Shown here piece by piece: positions 16,515-24,663 of a stretch of DNA of 63,963 nt. The notes below the pieces were generated by a model, which worked only from the letters and a program-made list of their open reading frames with translations, ran no database searches and was not told the origin of the DNA. Position 1 is the first letter of the stretch, and each line of letters starts with the position of its first letter. Both the position numbers and the translations under genes were made by a program. This DNA comes from Actinomycetota bacterium (lineage in GTDB: Bacteria > Actinomycetota > Acidimicrobiia > Acidimicrobiales > Ilumatobacteraceae): the NCBI GenBank assembly GCA_026393575.1, contig JAPKZX010000037.1, positions 1 through 63,963 of the forward strand, read 5' to 3'.

Positions 16515-19298
16515 TCAGGCGGCAGAGCCGTGACACGTTTTGTACTTTTTGCCGGACCCACAAGGACACGGAGCGTTACGAGGCGTTGTCGACCAATCAC
16601 TCGCATCTTTCACAATCGGCTTGCGTATTTCTTCTTGCGAGGGGGCGAGAAGTTCCGGATCAACATCGCCGACAGCAAGCGCTGCAGCAGTAAATCCATC
16701 TTCTACGACATTGTCGCTACTTGTCTCGGTGATGTTTTGTACGCGCACTGCGGGCTGGTCTTCGTTCACCACTTGAACATGCATGACATATCGAACGAAG
16801 TCCTGGGCGATGCCAGTCATCATGGTTCCGAACATTTCGAAACCCTCACGTTGCCATTCAGTAAGCGGGTCTTTTTGACCCATAGCGCGAAGGTTGATGC
16901 CTTCTTGCAAATAGTCCATCTCTTCCAAATGCTCGCGCCAACGCTGATCAATGATGCTCAACATGACTTGGCGCTCGATTTGGCGCAACATGTCCGAACC
17001 CAATTCTTCTTCACGTTGCTGATAATGCGCGTTGGCATCTGCCATTACGAGGTCGTAAATGCCATCCGTGCTGTCACAAGCAGCGATGCTCTCGGCACTA
17101 ATTGTTGATGGCCAATAACTGCTTAACTCAAGCGCAAGTCCGTCTGCATCCCATTCATCGCTCGCCTCGGAAACACAATGCGTAGCAATAAGGGAATCGA
17201 CAGCTTCAGCGAGATATTCCATGGCAGCAGATTTGAGATCTTCACCAGAGAGAATTTGATCACGACGCATGTAAATGACTTTGCGCTGCTCGTTCATCAC
17301 CTCGTCGTACTTCAGCACGTTCTTACGGATTTCGCCGTTGCGCTGTTCAACAGTTGTCTGGGCGCGCTCAATTGCTTTGGTGACCATCTTGGCCTCAATT
17401 GCCTCGTCGTCTGGCAATGCTCTGCCCATCACCCAACTAAGTGCTCCGGTGGCAAACAAACGCAACAGTTCATCGTCGAGGCTGAGATAGAAACGGCTCG
17501 CTCCGGGGTCTCCCTGACGACCTGCACGACCACGCAACTGATTGTCGATACGACGGCTGTCGTGGCGTTCGGTACCTAAGACATACAAGCCACCAAGAGC
17601 ACGCACCTTGTCGCCTTCTTCCGTACATTGTTTTTTCTGGAGAGGAAGTAATTCGTCGTATCGCTTCAGCGCATTGCTGCGCTCAGCCTGAAACTCTTCA
17701 GGCATCTGCTCAATTGGTACTGGCAGAGCAAATTCATCAACTAGCGACTCAGGAGAGAAACCTTCGGAGAGCACCTGTTGACGCGTCAAGAGTTCTGGGT
17801 TGCCACCCAACAGAATGTCAACACCACGACCAGCCATGTTGGTAGCAACCGTGACGGCTTTTAGGCGGCCGGCCTGAGCAACAATTTGTGCTTCACGTGT
17901 GTGCTGCTTTGCGTTCAGAACTTCATGCTGAATTCCGCGCTTAATGAGTTCCCGAGACAAGTGCTCGCTCTTCTCGACGCTGATTGTTCCTACCAAGATG
18001 GGTTGCCCGAGCGCATTACGTGCAGCAATATCTTCTACGACAGCGCGGAACTTGGAGTCTTCAGACTTATAGATGAGATCTGCTGCATCATCACGCACGA
18101 CATTGCGGTTAGTAGGAATTGGCACTACTTGGAGGCCGTATGTGTTCACCAATTCGGCAGCTTCTGTTTGCGCGGTTCCGGTCATGCCCGACAATTTGTC
18201 GTACATACGGAAATAGTTCTGCAATGTGATGGTTGCCAACGTTTGGTTTTCTTCGTTAATACGAAGACCTTCTTTTGCTTCTACAGCCTGGTGAATACCC
18301 TCACTCCAACGGCGACCTTCCAGAATGCGTCCAGTGAATTCATCGACAATCTTCACTTCGCCGCCATCAACGATGTAGTCCTTGTCGCGGCGATACAACT
18401 CTTTTGCCTTGAGAGCAACAGCGAGTTGGTGCACCAAGTTCTGCTGAATTGCGTCGTACAAGTTGTCGACACCGAGGCTCTCTTCAACTTTTTCGATGCC
18501 GGATTCAGTTGGAACGACGATCTTCTTGTCTTCTTCGACTTCGTAGTCTGTTTCGCGGACAAGGGTGCGAACGATAGACGCAAACTTGTAATACATAGCT
18601 GCAGCATCGGCAATACGGCCGGAAATAATGAGCGGCGTTCGGGCTTCGTCAATGAGAATGCTGTCCACTTCGTCGACAATCGCAAAGTTATGACCACGTT
18701 GCACTTTGTCATCCAGCGACGCCGCCATGTTGTCGCGAAGGTAATCAAAACCAAATTCATTGTTAGTTCCATAAGTGATGTCGCAGGCATAGTCCTGACG
18801 TTTCTCGCCAGGTGATTCACGGAAACCTGGGATAACAAGACCGACATTCAGACCCATGAATTTATGGATACGCCCCATCCACTCGGCATGAAAACGAGCG
18901 AGATAGTCGTTGACGGTGATGACGTGAACGCCTTTGCCCGACAGTCCGTTGAGATACGCAGGCAAGGTAGACACCAACGTCTTTCCTTCACCGGTTTTCA
19001 TTTCGGCTACCCAGCCAAAGTGCAACGCTGCTCCACCCATGAGCTGCACATCAAAGTGGCGTTGGCCGATGACGCGATCAGATGCTTCACGCATGACTGC
19101 AAATGCTTCAACAAGAAGGTCATCCAGTTCTTCGCCGCGGTCAAGTCGTGAACGAAACTCAGCGGTCTTGCCTCGAAGAGCCTCATCTGACAAAGCAGAC
19201 ATGGCCTGAGCGAGGGCATTGATATCGGGAACCAGGCCTTGCAGAGCTTTCACCCGCTTGCCGTCTCCCGCCCTCAGGACGCGATCAAGAACTTTCAT
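16515..19298 (-). CDS. secA: Protein translocase ATPase SecA
   Basis: Motor ATPase that drives proteins through SecYEG. I set the start at 19298 (MKVLDRVLRAGDG), giving 927 aa; the open frame extends to 19640 but the extra part is not SecA-like. Walker A region MKTGEGKTL is near residue 102, the DEAD-type VDEVDSILIDEARTPL near residue 205, and the C-terminal zinc-binding APCPCGSGKKYKTCHG occupies the last 20 residues. Length and the SEC-C tail fit the housekeeping SecA1. First gene of the secA-prfB-ftsE-ftsX run. Confidence 0.97.
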   Translation of the reverse strand: MKVLDRVLRAGDGKRVKALQGLVPDINALAQAMSALSDEALRGKTAEFRSRLDRGEELDDLLVEAFAVMREASDRVIGQRHFDVQLMGGAALHFGWVAEMKTGEGKTLVSTLPAYLNGLSGKGVHVITVNDYLARFHAEWMGRIHKFMGLNVGLVIPGFRESPGEKRQDYACDITYGTNNEFGFDYLRDNMAASLDDKVQRGHNFAIVDEVDSILIDEARTPLIISGRIADAAAMYYKFASIVRTLVRETDYEVEEDKKIVVPTESGIEKVEESLGVDNLYDAIQQNLVHQLAVALKAKELYRRDKDYIVDGGEVKIVDEFTGRILEGRRWSEGIHQAVEAKEGLRINEENQTLATITLQNYFRMYDKLSGMTGTAQTEAAELVNTYGLQVVPIPTNRNVVRDDAADLIYKSEDSKFRAVVEDIAARNALGQPILVGTISVEKSEHLSRELIKRGIQHEVLNAKQHTREAQIVAQAGRLKAVTVATNMAGRGVDILLGGNPELLTRQQVLSEGFSPESLVDEFALPVPIEQMPEEFQAERSNALKRYDELLPLQKKQCTEEGDKVRALGGLYVLGTERHDSRRIDNQLRGRAGRQGDPGASRFYLSLDDELLRLFATGALSWVMGRALPDDEAIEAKMVTKAIERAQTTVEQRNGEIRKNVLKYDEVMNEQRKVIYMRRDQILSGEDLKSAAMEYLAEAVDSLIATHCVSEASDEWDADGLALELSSYWPSTISAESIAACDSTDGIYDLVMADANAHYQQREEELGSDMLRQIERQVMLSIIDQRWREHLEEMDYLQEGINLRAMGQKDPLTEWQREGFEMFGTMMTGIAQDFVRYVMHVQVVNEDQPAVRVQNITETSSDNVVEDGFTAAALAVGDVDPELLAPSQEEIRKPIVKDASDWSTTPRNAPCPCGSGKKYKTCHGSAA

Positions 19299-19376
19299 GC
19301 AGGTTCCGAGCCTACCTGCGAGCCTCCCATCACCCAGTTCGCCAGATTTGACCAAAACAGGCAAGAATCGCCCATT

Positions 19377-20027
19377 ATGAGTACACGTGAAGTAGATGTC
19401 GTCATTTTCGACCTGGGCGGCGTCATTATGCGCAATGGTGGTCCTCGTGACTTCACACGGCGCTACCCAGACCACGACCCAGCAGTGGTCGCTGAACTCG
19501 TGATGGGTCCGCACCATCTTGATACCGATCATCAATGGCACCGGGTGGAACGCGGCGAGATCACTTTTGCCGAGTGCCGAGCAATCACTAAAGAAAAAAT
19601 GGACGCTGCCGGAATCGTGGCGAGTGTGCCAGCGGAACAACCCATGTCAGGGTCGTCCTCCGCATTCAATTTTCAACTGAACGAGGACATGGTGGCATTC
19701 ATCCATGACTTGAAGTCGGCAGGCCTCCCAATTGGAATCCTCACGAACAATGTGAAGGAATTTCGTGAAATGTGGTGGCCACTCATGGACTTCGCCACCA
19801 TCTTTGACACCATCGTCGACAGCCACGAAGTTGGCATGCGCAAACCAAACCCCGCCATCTATCAACTCACAATGAGCCGCTTAGGAGCCACCCCATCAAG
19901 AACTGCGTTTCTTGATGACCTTGAAGCCAATGTTCATGCCGCAAATGCCCTCGGCATGCACGGGGTCCATGTGGAAGAAGACTCCTCGGGGGCCATTGCT
20001 CGGGCTCGCGAACTAACTGGCCTGTAA
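19377..20027 (+). CDS. HAD-family hydrolase
   Basis: A 216-aa haloacid dehalogenase-like phosphatase. Motif I is VIFDLGGVI near residue 9 with the nucleophile Asp, motif II is ILTNNVKEFR near residue 122, the Lys of motif III is in GMRKPNPAIYQ near residue 155, and motif IV is AFLDDLEANVHAA near residue 178. The GGV form and short cap resemble the acyl-CoA dehydrogenase-associated/epoxide-hydrolase-like HAD group. The start at 19377 (MSTREVD) is chosen over the longer open frame from 19239, which overlaps secA. Substrate unknown. Confidence 0.88.
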   Translation: MSTREVDVVIFDLGGVIMRNGGPRDFTRRYPDHDPAVVAELVMGPHHLDTDHQWHRVERGEITFAECRAITKEKMDAAGIVASVPAEQPMSGSSSAFNFQLNEDMVAFIHDLKSAGLPIGILTNNVKEFREMWWPLMDFATIFDTIVDSHEVGMRKPNPAIYQLTMSRLGATPSRTAFLDDLEANVHAANALGMHGVHVEEDSSGAIARARELTGL

Positions 20028-20092
20028 CCCAGCTCCCGCCAGGGCCGGTGCATATTTCATTAGGGGTCGCTTATAGAAATTAGGCACGCTGT

Positions 20093-20098
20093 TATTGT
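20093..20098 (+). promoter_or_regulatory. -10 element fixing the sortase start
   Basis: TATTGT lies exactly six bases before GTG at 20105. This favours that GTG over the TTG at 20099 as start codon and implies a leaderless mRNA. Confidence 0.45.
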
Positions 20099-20104
20099 TT
20101 GCGT

Positions 20105-21160
20105 GTGAAACAGCGCTATTCAGCAAGTGTGCTTGACCCCGAAGGAATCAGCCATGTTTCGGTGATCACACGGGCTCAACACACTCGGAGATCACGCAGC
20201 ACAGTCATTACTGTGCAGTCTCGAATTGATCGCCCATCAGGCTCTCAATTCTTCTTGTCATTTCATGTACGAGGCGAACGAGTCTCTAGTTCCTCCGTCA
20301 AACTCGAAGTCGACTCTCTCTCACCTACATTGCACAAAGTCACCGTGGAGATTCCTCGTTCTTCAGACTGGACTAAAACCTCATTCGCGGTTACTCGCGC
20401 GTACGACATTCGTCAACCACTGTTGAATGTAAAAATTTCTGGTCAAGATGTAGCAGAACACTCCCGTCATCATCGGGTTTCATTCTTCATTTCAGGAATT
20501 GCTGCTGCAGCCTTACTTGTCTTCGGATCTCTTATTGCACAAAACAGATCGAACGACCGCAGTGCCAATGCAGCAATCGTGACGACCACTGCTGTTACAA
20601 CGACTACATCAGTAACTGAACTACCGAAGTCAAATATTTTGAACGGCCATGCACTCCCTCCATATTCAACCTTTCCCCCACTAACGCAAGATGCCGACAA
20701 AACGCTGTTGGCAGACGTACCCGACGATGGCCGAACATGGTTAGTGATTCCTCGTCTGTATCTCCGGATTCCAGTGGTGAATGGGACGGACAATCCTGAT
20801 CTTGACATGGGAGCTGGCTGGTACCCATCTACAGATTCGCCAGGAACGACGGGAAATACTGGGCTTGCAGGACACCGCACGACTTCACCCGCACCATTTT
20901 TCTTTCTCGACAAATTGGAAGTGACTGATTCGATCTATCTCGTGGTCAGGGACCAATTGTTTCGTTATCTAGTAGTGCCAACCGATGACGGTGCGGCACA
21001 CAAGATTGTGAAGCCAGCCGATATCTCAGTCATCAGTGATTTAGGTTTTGACGCCGTCACTCTCACCACTTGTACTCCCATCGGTAGCGATGCCGAGCGA
21101 CTTGTTGTTCACGCCAAGTTGTCGAATTCTCAAACCATCAGTAGAAAGCAATCACAATGA
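20105..21160 (+). CDS. Membrane-anchored sortase with a cytoplasmic N-terminal domain
   Basis: Sortase that would cleave a sorting signal and join a protein to the cell envelope. The protein has 351 aa. The catalytic residues are His in GLAGHRT (about 257), Cys in LTTCTP (about 323) and Arg in DAERLVV (about 332), the class E/D pattern of actinobacteria. A membrane segment at about residues 125-146 is followed by a Thr-rich linker. Unusually, some 120 residues, rich in predicted beta strands, come before the membrane segment and so should lie in the cytoplasm; normal sortases have only a short tail there. The last four bases overlap the coiled-coil gene, so the two are coupled. No LPXTG-type substrate gene was seen in the window. 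Confidence 0.85.
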   Translation: MKQRYSASVLDPEGISHVSVITRAQHTRRSRSTVITVQSRIDRPSGSQFFLSFHVRGERVSSSSVKLEVDSLSPTLHKVTVEIPRSSDWTKTSFAVTRAYDIRQPLLNVKISGQDVAEHSRHHRVSFFISGIAAAALLVFGSLIAQNRSNDRSANAAIVTTTAVTTTTSVTELPKSNILNGHALPPYSTFPPLTQDADKTLLADVPDDGRTWLVIPRLYLRIPVVNGTDNPDLDMGAGWYPSTDSPGTTGNTGLAGHRTTSPAPFFFLDKLEVTDSIYLVVRDQLFRYLVVPTDDGAAHKIVKPADISVISDLGFDAVTLTTCTPIGSDAERLVVHAKLSNSQTISRKQSQ

Positions 21161-21651
21161 CAAAAGAAATAGATTCAGCCAACAACGTCGACGAAATAGC
21201 GCATACCTCAATAATCTCGCAGATGAGCACGCCTCACCGGAAGATTGTTTTCCCCAATATTCGGCCTCGATTCGGCAGGTACAAAGCCAAAAAGGTGGAA
21301 CAAGCATTTCGTGAAATCTCAGTACAGGTTGACGACCTTCAGAACGAGATAACCCAAGAGGTCCTTCAAATACTTTCCACCATCATCACTGAAGTGCACC
21401 GAGAAACTCACCGAGTGCGAGAAGCAGCACTAATGGAAGAACTCGAGATGCGTGAACAGCTGCAACAGGACCGCAACCTTCTTGAACAACAGCGTCAGGC
21501 AACGATGGAAAAAACCAAGAACGAAGCACAGTCCATCATGAACGCTGCTCAACAGGAATCTGACAAAGTTGACAAGAAAATTGATGAACTTCGCAGGATG
21601 ATTGCCGAAGTGAGTGCAGTTATTGAAGACAAACCGGACACGAGTTCATAA
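21157..21651 (+). CDS. Coiled-coil protein coupled to the sortase
   Basis: A 164-aa hydrophilic protein with no membrane segment. From about residue 50 to 155 it is nearly continuous predicted coiled coil, rich in Glu, Gln and Arg (EELEMREQLQQDRNLLEQQ). A short stretch before it (RFGRYKAKKVEQAFREI) is loosely like the DivIVA-type entry into a coiled coil. I do not recognise the family. ATG overlaps the sortase stop as ATGA, so it is made together with the sortase and may bind its cytoplasmic domain; that is inference from position. Confidence 0.75.
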   Translation: MTKEIDSANNVDEIAHTSIISQMSTPHRKIVFPNIRPRFGRYKAKKVEQAFREISVQVDDLQNEITQEVLQILSTIITEVHRETHRVREAALMEELEMREQLQQDRNLLEQQRQATMEKTKNEAQSIMNAAQQESDKVDKKIDELRRMIAEVSAVIEDKPDTSS

Positions 21652-22146
21652 CGAAGTAGATGGCGCGATACAGAGAACTGAACGCGCACCACTGGCCACC
21701 AAAGCTTTTGCTGCTGCATGAAACGTTGACCCTGTTGTCACTACATCATCAATGACCGCTACATCACGAAATCGCCCCAAAGGTCGAGCAGTAAACAATG
21801 GTTGCCGTAATCGTTCGTCTCTTGAAGCGCCGGTTTGAGATTCAGTATTGATTCGTCGTAGGTACTTTCTAATTGGTAATCCTGTTAGTCCTGCAACATG
21901 CCGTGCAATAAGTTCAGCATGATCCATTCCTCGGTCACGAATGTGCTTCTTGTTTGTAGATGCCCAGGTCAATACGTCTGCATGTGAATGCTCCGCAACG
22001 AAGGGCGCAATGATGCGTGCCAAGTGCAAAGCATGCTGTCTCTCATGTCCATACTTCAACTGCAACACATGGTGACGCACATGTTCTTCATGGCGTGCAA
22101 CGCCCACGATTGTGACTGTTATTAATGCACCCGTGGGTGAGGGCAT
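21646..22146 (-). CDS. ComF-like phosphoribosyltransferase
   Basis: PRTase-fold protein of the ComF group, named after the competence protein. The PRPP-binding loop is VAVIDDVVTTGSTFHAA near residue 137, and the preceding RDRGMDHAELIARHVA stretch matches the usual RGFNQAxxLA region. The N-terminal zinc-ribbon (paired CxxC) of full ComF proteins is missing, and the gene starts directly with the barrel region. The frame is open to 22179; I choose ATG 22146 because longer starts run into the start of the divergent gene at 22169, but 22167 or 22179 remain possible. It converges with the coiled-coil gene and overlaps it by six bases. Confidence 0.78.
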   Translation of the reverse strand: MPSPTGALITVTIVGVARHEEHVRHHVLQLKYGHERQHALHLARIIAPFVAEHSHADVLTWASTNKKHIRDRGMDHAELIARHVAGLTGLPIRKYLRRINTESQTGASRDERLRQPLFTARPLGRFRDVAVIDDVVTTGSTFHAAAKALVASGARSVLCIAPSTSL

Positions 22147-22168
22147 ATGCTCAGTACGATGTAATTCC

Positions 22169-22819
22169 ATGAGCCACACTCCGCTTCCACCACTTCGAGA
22201 AAACTTCTTCGAACGACTCCTTCGATGTGTAACTGGATTGGCTTGTTTCGGTACTGGAATTGCATTCTTTGTGCGTTCAGAACTTGGCGTTCCACCGTGG
22301 GATGTTTTCCACCAGGGGGTCTCACGTCACACAGGTCTTGGTCTCGGTACGGTGCTCATCATCGTGGCGTTTTGCGTTTTGCTTTTGTGGATACCACTTC
22401 GTTTACGGCCCGGCCTTGGAACACTGCTCAACGCAATTGAAATTGGCCTTGTAGAAAACCTCGCTCAGGACCTAATCCCTGAAACCAAGAACATGGTGAT
22501 TCGCATCATCTTCATGTTGCTTGGTTTGACCATCATCGCTGCTGGTTCAGGGTTGTACATAGGTGCCCAATTCGGATCAGGCCCACGAGATGGCCTCATG
22601 CTCGGACTCAATAAACGATTCGGTATCAGCGTTCGTCTTGCCCGCACACTGGTGGAGATAGTCGTCATGGTGATTGGCATCTTCATGGGTGGTCACATTG
22701 GTCTTGGGACATTTGTTTTTGCATTCGGAATTGGGCCAATGGTGCAAGTTGCACTTCGCACATTCAAAATGTCCACCACCCAACAAGACGCTGTAGTCGG
22801 AGAAGCTTCCGAGCAATAA
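22169..22819 (+). CDS. YczE/YitT-like membrane protein
   Basis: A 216-aa membrane protein with about five hydrophobic segments. FVRSELGVPPWDVFHQGVS near residue 32 and the later GAQFGSGPRDGLMLGL near residue 136 are the two repeated loops typical of the YczE/YyaS group (GxxPWDVFxxG and GPRDG). Function of the family is unknown; members are often annotated as integral membrane proteins. The start ATG has TACGAT eight bases upstream and is divergent from the ComF-like gene. It ends just before a strong bidirectional terminator. Confidence 0.82.
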   Translation: MSHTPLPPLRENFFERLLRCVTGLACFGTGIAFFVRSELGVPPWDVFHQGVSRHTGLGLGTVLIIVAFCVLLLWIPLRLRPGLGTLLNAIEIGLVENLAQDLIPETKNMVIRIIFMLLGLTIIAAGSGLYIGAQFGSGPRDGLMLGLNKRFGISVRLARTLVEIVVMVIGIFMGGHIGLGTFVFAFGIGPMVQVALRTFKMSTTQQDAVVGEASEQ

Positions 22820-22828
22820 CGGCATAGA

Positions 22829-22858
22829 AAAAGGGCGCCGGTTTCCCGACGCCCTTTC
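22829..22858. terminator. Bidirectional rho-independent terminator
   Basis: AAAGGGCG (22830-22837) and CGCCCTTT (22850-22857) form an eight-base stem, extended inside by CGG/CCG with one mismatch. It lies between the converging yczE-like and ahcY genes, so it can end both transcripts. Confidence 0.8.
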
Positions 22859-22870
22859 CCGTGTATCGGT

Positions 22871-24319
22871 CTAGTAGCGGTAATGCTCTGGCTTGAACGG
22901 TCCTGAAGGATTCATGTCCATGTACTCAGCCTGTTCGTCTGTGAGTTGCGTTAACTTCACACCCAATGCTTCAAGGTGTGCGAATGCAACCTTTTCGTCA
23001 AGATGCTTCGGCAATACATACACACCAAGTGGATATGCCTTGAGGTTGGTGAACAGTTCAATCTGAGCAATGACTTGGTTGCTGAATGAGCAGCTCATTA
23101 CAAAGCTTGGGTGTCCGGTTGCACAACCAAGGTTTACCAAACGACCTTCAGCCAAAACAATCACAGCGTGACCGTCTGGGAATGTCCACAGGTCTGTTCC
23201 AGCCTTCAACTCGTCGCGGCTTGCACCACTACGAGCAAGACCAGCCATATCAATTTCGTTGTCGAAGTGGCCAATGTTGCACACAATTGCGTTGTGCTTC
23301 ATGCCCGACATGTGCTCTGCAGTAATGATTGCTTCGTTGCCAGTTGCAGTTACGAAAATATCTGCTTCACCGAGTGCTGACTCGATTGTGTTGACTTCGT
23401 AGCCCTCCATTGCGGCCTGCAATGCGTTAATTGGGTCGATCTCAGTAACGATGACTCGTGCACCTTGGCCTCGAAGGCTCTGCGCACAACCCTTACCAAC
23501 ATCGCCGTAGCCACAAACAACTGCGAGCTTTCCAGCAATCATCACGTCTGTTGCACGGTTAATCGCATCGATGAGCGAGTGACGACATCCGTACAGGTTG
23601 TCAAACTTGCTCTTAGTCACACTGTCGTTCACGTTGATAGCTGGGAACAACAATTCGTTCTTCTCTGCCATTTTGTACAAACGCTTCACGCCGGTTGTGG
23701 TCTCTTCGGTTACACCTTTGATAGATGCCGCCATACGTGTCCACTTTGTGGGCTCAGTCTTCAATGAACGCTGCAAGAGGCCAAGGACGAGTGCAAGTTC
23801 GGGGTTAGATGCCGATGTTGGGTCTGGCACCGCGCCAGCCTTTTCGTACTCAACGCCCTTGTGCACCAACAACGTGGCATCGCCACCATCGTCCAGAATC
23901 ATGTTGGGAAGGTCACCGTCTGGCCATGTCATCATCTGCTCGGTACAGAACCAATACTCTTCGAGCGTTTCGCCCTTCCAAGCAAAGACAGGAACACCCT
24001 GTGGGTTGTCTTGCGTACCGTTTGGTCCGACAACGACCGCAGCAGCAGCGTGATCTTGGGTAGAGAAAATGTTGCAACTTGCCCAACGCACTTCAGCACC
24101 CAACTCAACAAGGGTCTCAATGAGAACTGCGGTCTGGATGGTCATATGAAGTGAGCCAGAAATGCGAGCACCCTTCAAAGGCTTTGAAGGTCCGAACTCT
24201 TTGCGCAACCAGCGAAGGCCGGGCATTTCGTGTTCAGCAAGATGGATTTCCTTGCGACCAAAAGGCGCAAGGCTGAGGTCGGCGACGCGATAATCACGAC
24301 GTTCGGCGAGAGAGGACAT
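22871..24319 (-). CDS. ahcY: Adenosylhomocysteinase
   Basis: NAD-dependent enzyme splitting S-adenosylhomocysteine into adenosine and homocysteine, clearing the product of SAM-dependent methylation. The N-terminal domain has [15 protein letters not shown] near residue 57; the NAD-binding loop [19 protein letters not shown] is near residue 252, and [10 protein letters not shown] near residue 337. The C-terminus ends FKPEHYRY, as is usual. Start at 24319 ([10 protein letters not shown], 482 aa) is set by AAGGAG nine bases upstream rather than the longer frame to 24364. This is one of the few genes in the window with a clear Shine-Dalgarno. It ends the manB-Trm112-ahcY run. Confidence 0.97.
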   Translation of the reverse strand: MSSLAERRDYRVADLSLAPFGRKEIHLAEHEMPGLRWLRKEFGPSKPLKGARISGSLHMTIQTAVLIETLVELGAEVRWASCNIFSTQDHAAAAVVVGPNGTQDNPQGVPVFAWKGETLEEYWFCTEQMMTWPDGDLPNMILDDGGDATLLVHKGVEYEKAGAVPDPTSASNPELALVLGLLQRSLKTEPTKWTRMAASIKGVTEETTTGVKRLYKMAEKNELLFPAINVNDSVTKSKFDNLYGCRHSLIDAINRATDVMIAGKLAVVCGYGDVGKGCAQSLRGQGARVIVTEIDPINALQAAMEGYEVNTIESALGEADIFVTATGNEAIITAEHMSGMKHNAIVCNIGHFDNEIDMAGLARSGASRDELKAGTDLWTFPDGHAVIVLAEGRLVNLGCATGHPSFVMSCSFSNQVIAQIELFTNLKAYPLGVYVLPKHLDEKVAFAHLEALGVKLTQLTDEQAEYMDMNPSGPFKPEHYRY

Positions 24320-24352
24320 GGGGACTCCTTGAAATGAGTGGTAATGGATCCT

Positions 24353-24385
24353 GGCTGGGGCCAACTGGCTCCGCTCTAATCAGCC
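24353..24385 (-). promoter_or_regulatory. Possible hairpin in the ahcY leader
   Basis: On the transcript, GGCUG pairs with CAGCC around an inner stem GGAGCC/GGCCCC with one mismatch. It lies between the Trm112 stop and the ahcY ribosome-binding site. It could be a weak attenuator or a processing site. I see no match to the conserved core of the SAH riboswitch. Confidence 0.3.
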
Positions 24386-24408
24386 GGACTATCTCAGTGT
24401 AGCGATGG

Positions 24409-24645
24409 CTACGCAGTGAAAGTGGGTTTGATGCCCTGGGCTGCAATAACAGCCTCTAAACGGGCGTGATCGGCGTCTGACACCTGAGTGGATTCTTGAA
24501 TCAACATGACTGGAATGCCGTCAATAACTGCGTATGAGCGATGCAAGCGCGGGTTGTACAGAAGAGATTCGGACTCAACGAAAAACAGAGGTCCTTTGTC
24601 TTCTGGACACGCAAGGATGTTGAGTAGGGATTGATCAAGGCTCAT
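24409..24645 (-). CDS. Trm112-family protein
   Basis: A 78-aa protein. The family features are the opening LLNILACPEDKGPL and the middle SYAVIDGIPVMLIQES. In other organisms Trm112 proteins are zinc-binding activators of methyltransferases; here only one Cys (ACPEDKG) of the usual zinc set is present. It sits between manB and ahcY, 18 bp after manB. The AhcY neighbour removes the SAH made by methyltransferases, which fits functionally. Confidence 0.87.
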   Translation of the reverse strand: MSLDQSLLNILACPEDKGPLFFVESESLLYNPRLHRSYAVIDGIPVMLIQESTQVSDADHARLEAVIAAQGIKPTFTA

Positions 24646-24663
24646 ATAGATATCTTTCCAGTT

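Noticed and set aside
17886-18815. 309-aa open frame on the plus strand
   Set aside because: It is antisense to secA, whose protein is clearly conserved over this stretch; the product is Phe/Val/Cys-rich without motifs.
24320-24408. SAH riboswitch before ahcY
   Set aside because: No recognisable conserved core of that riboswitch; only a simple nested hairpin is visible.
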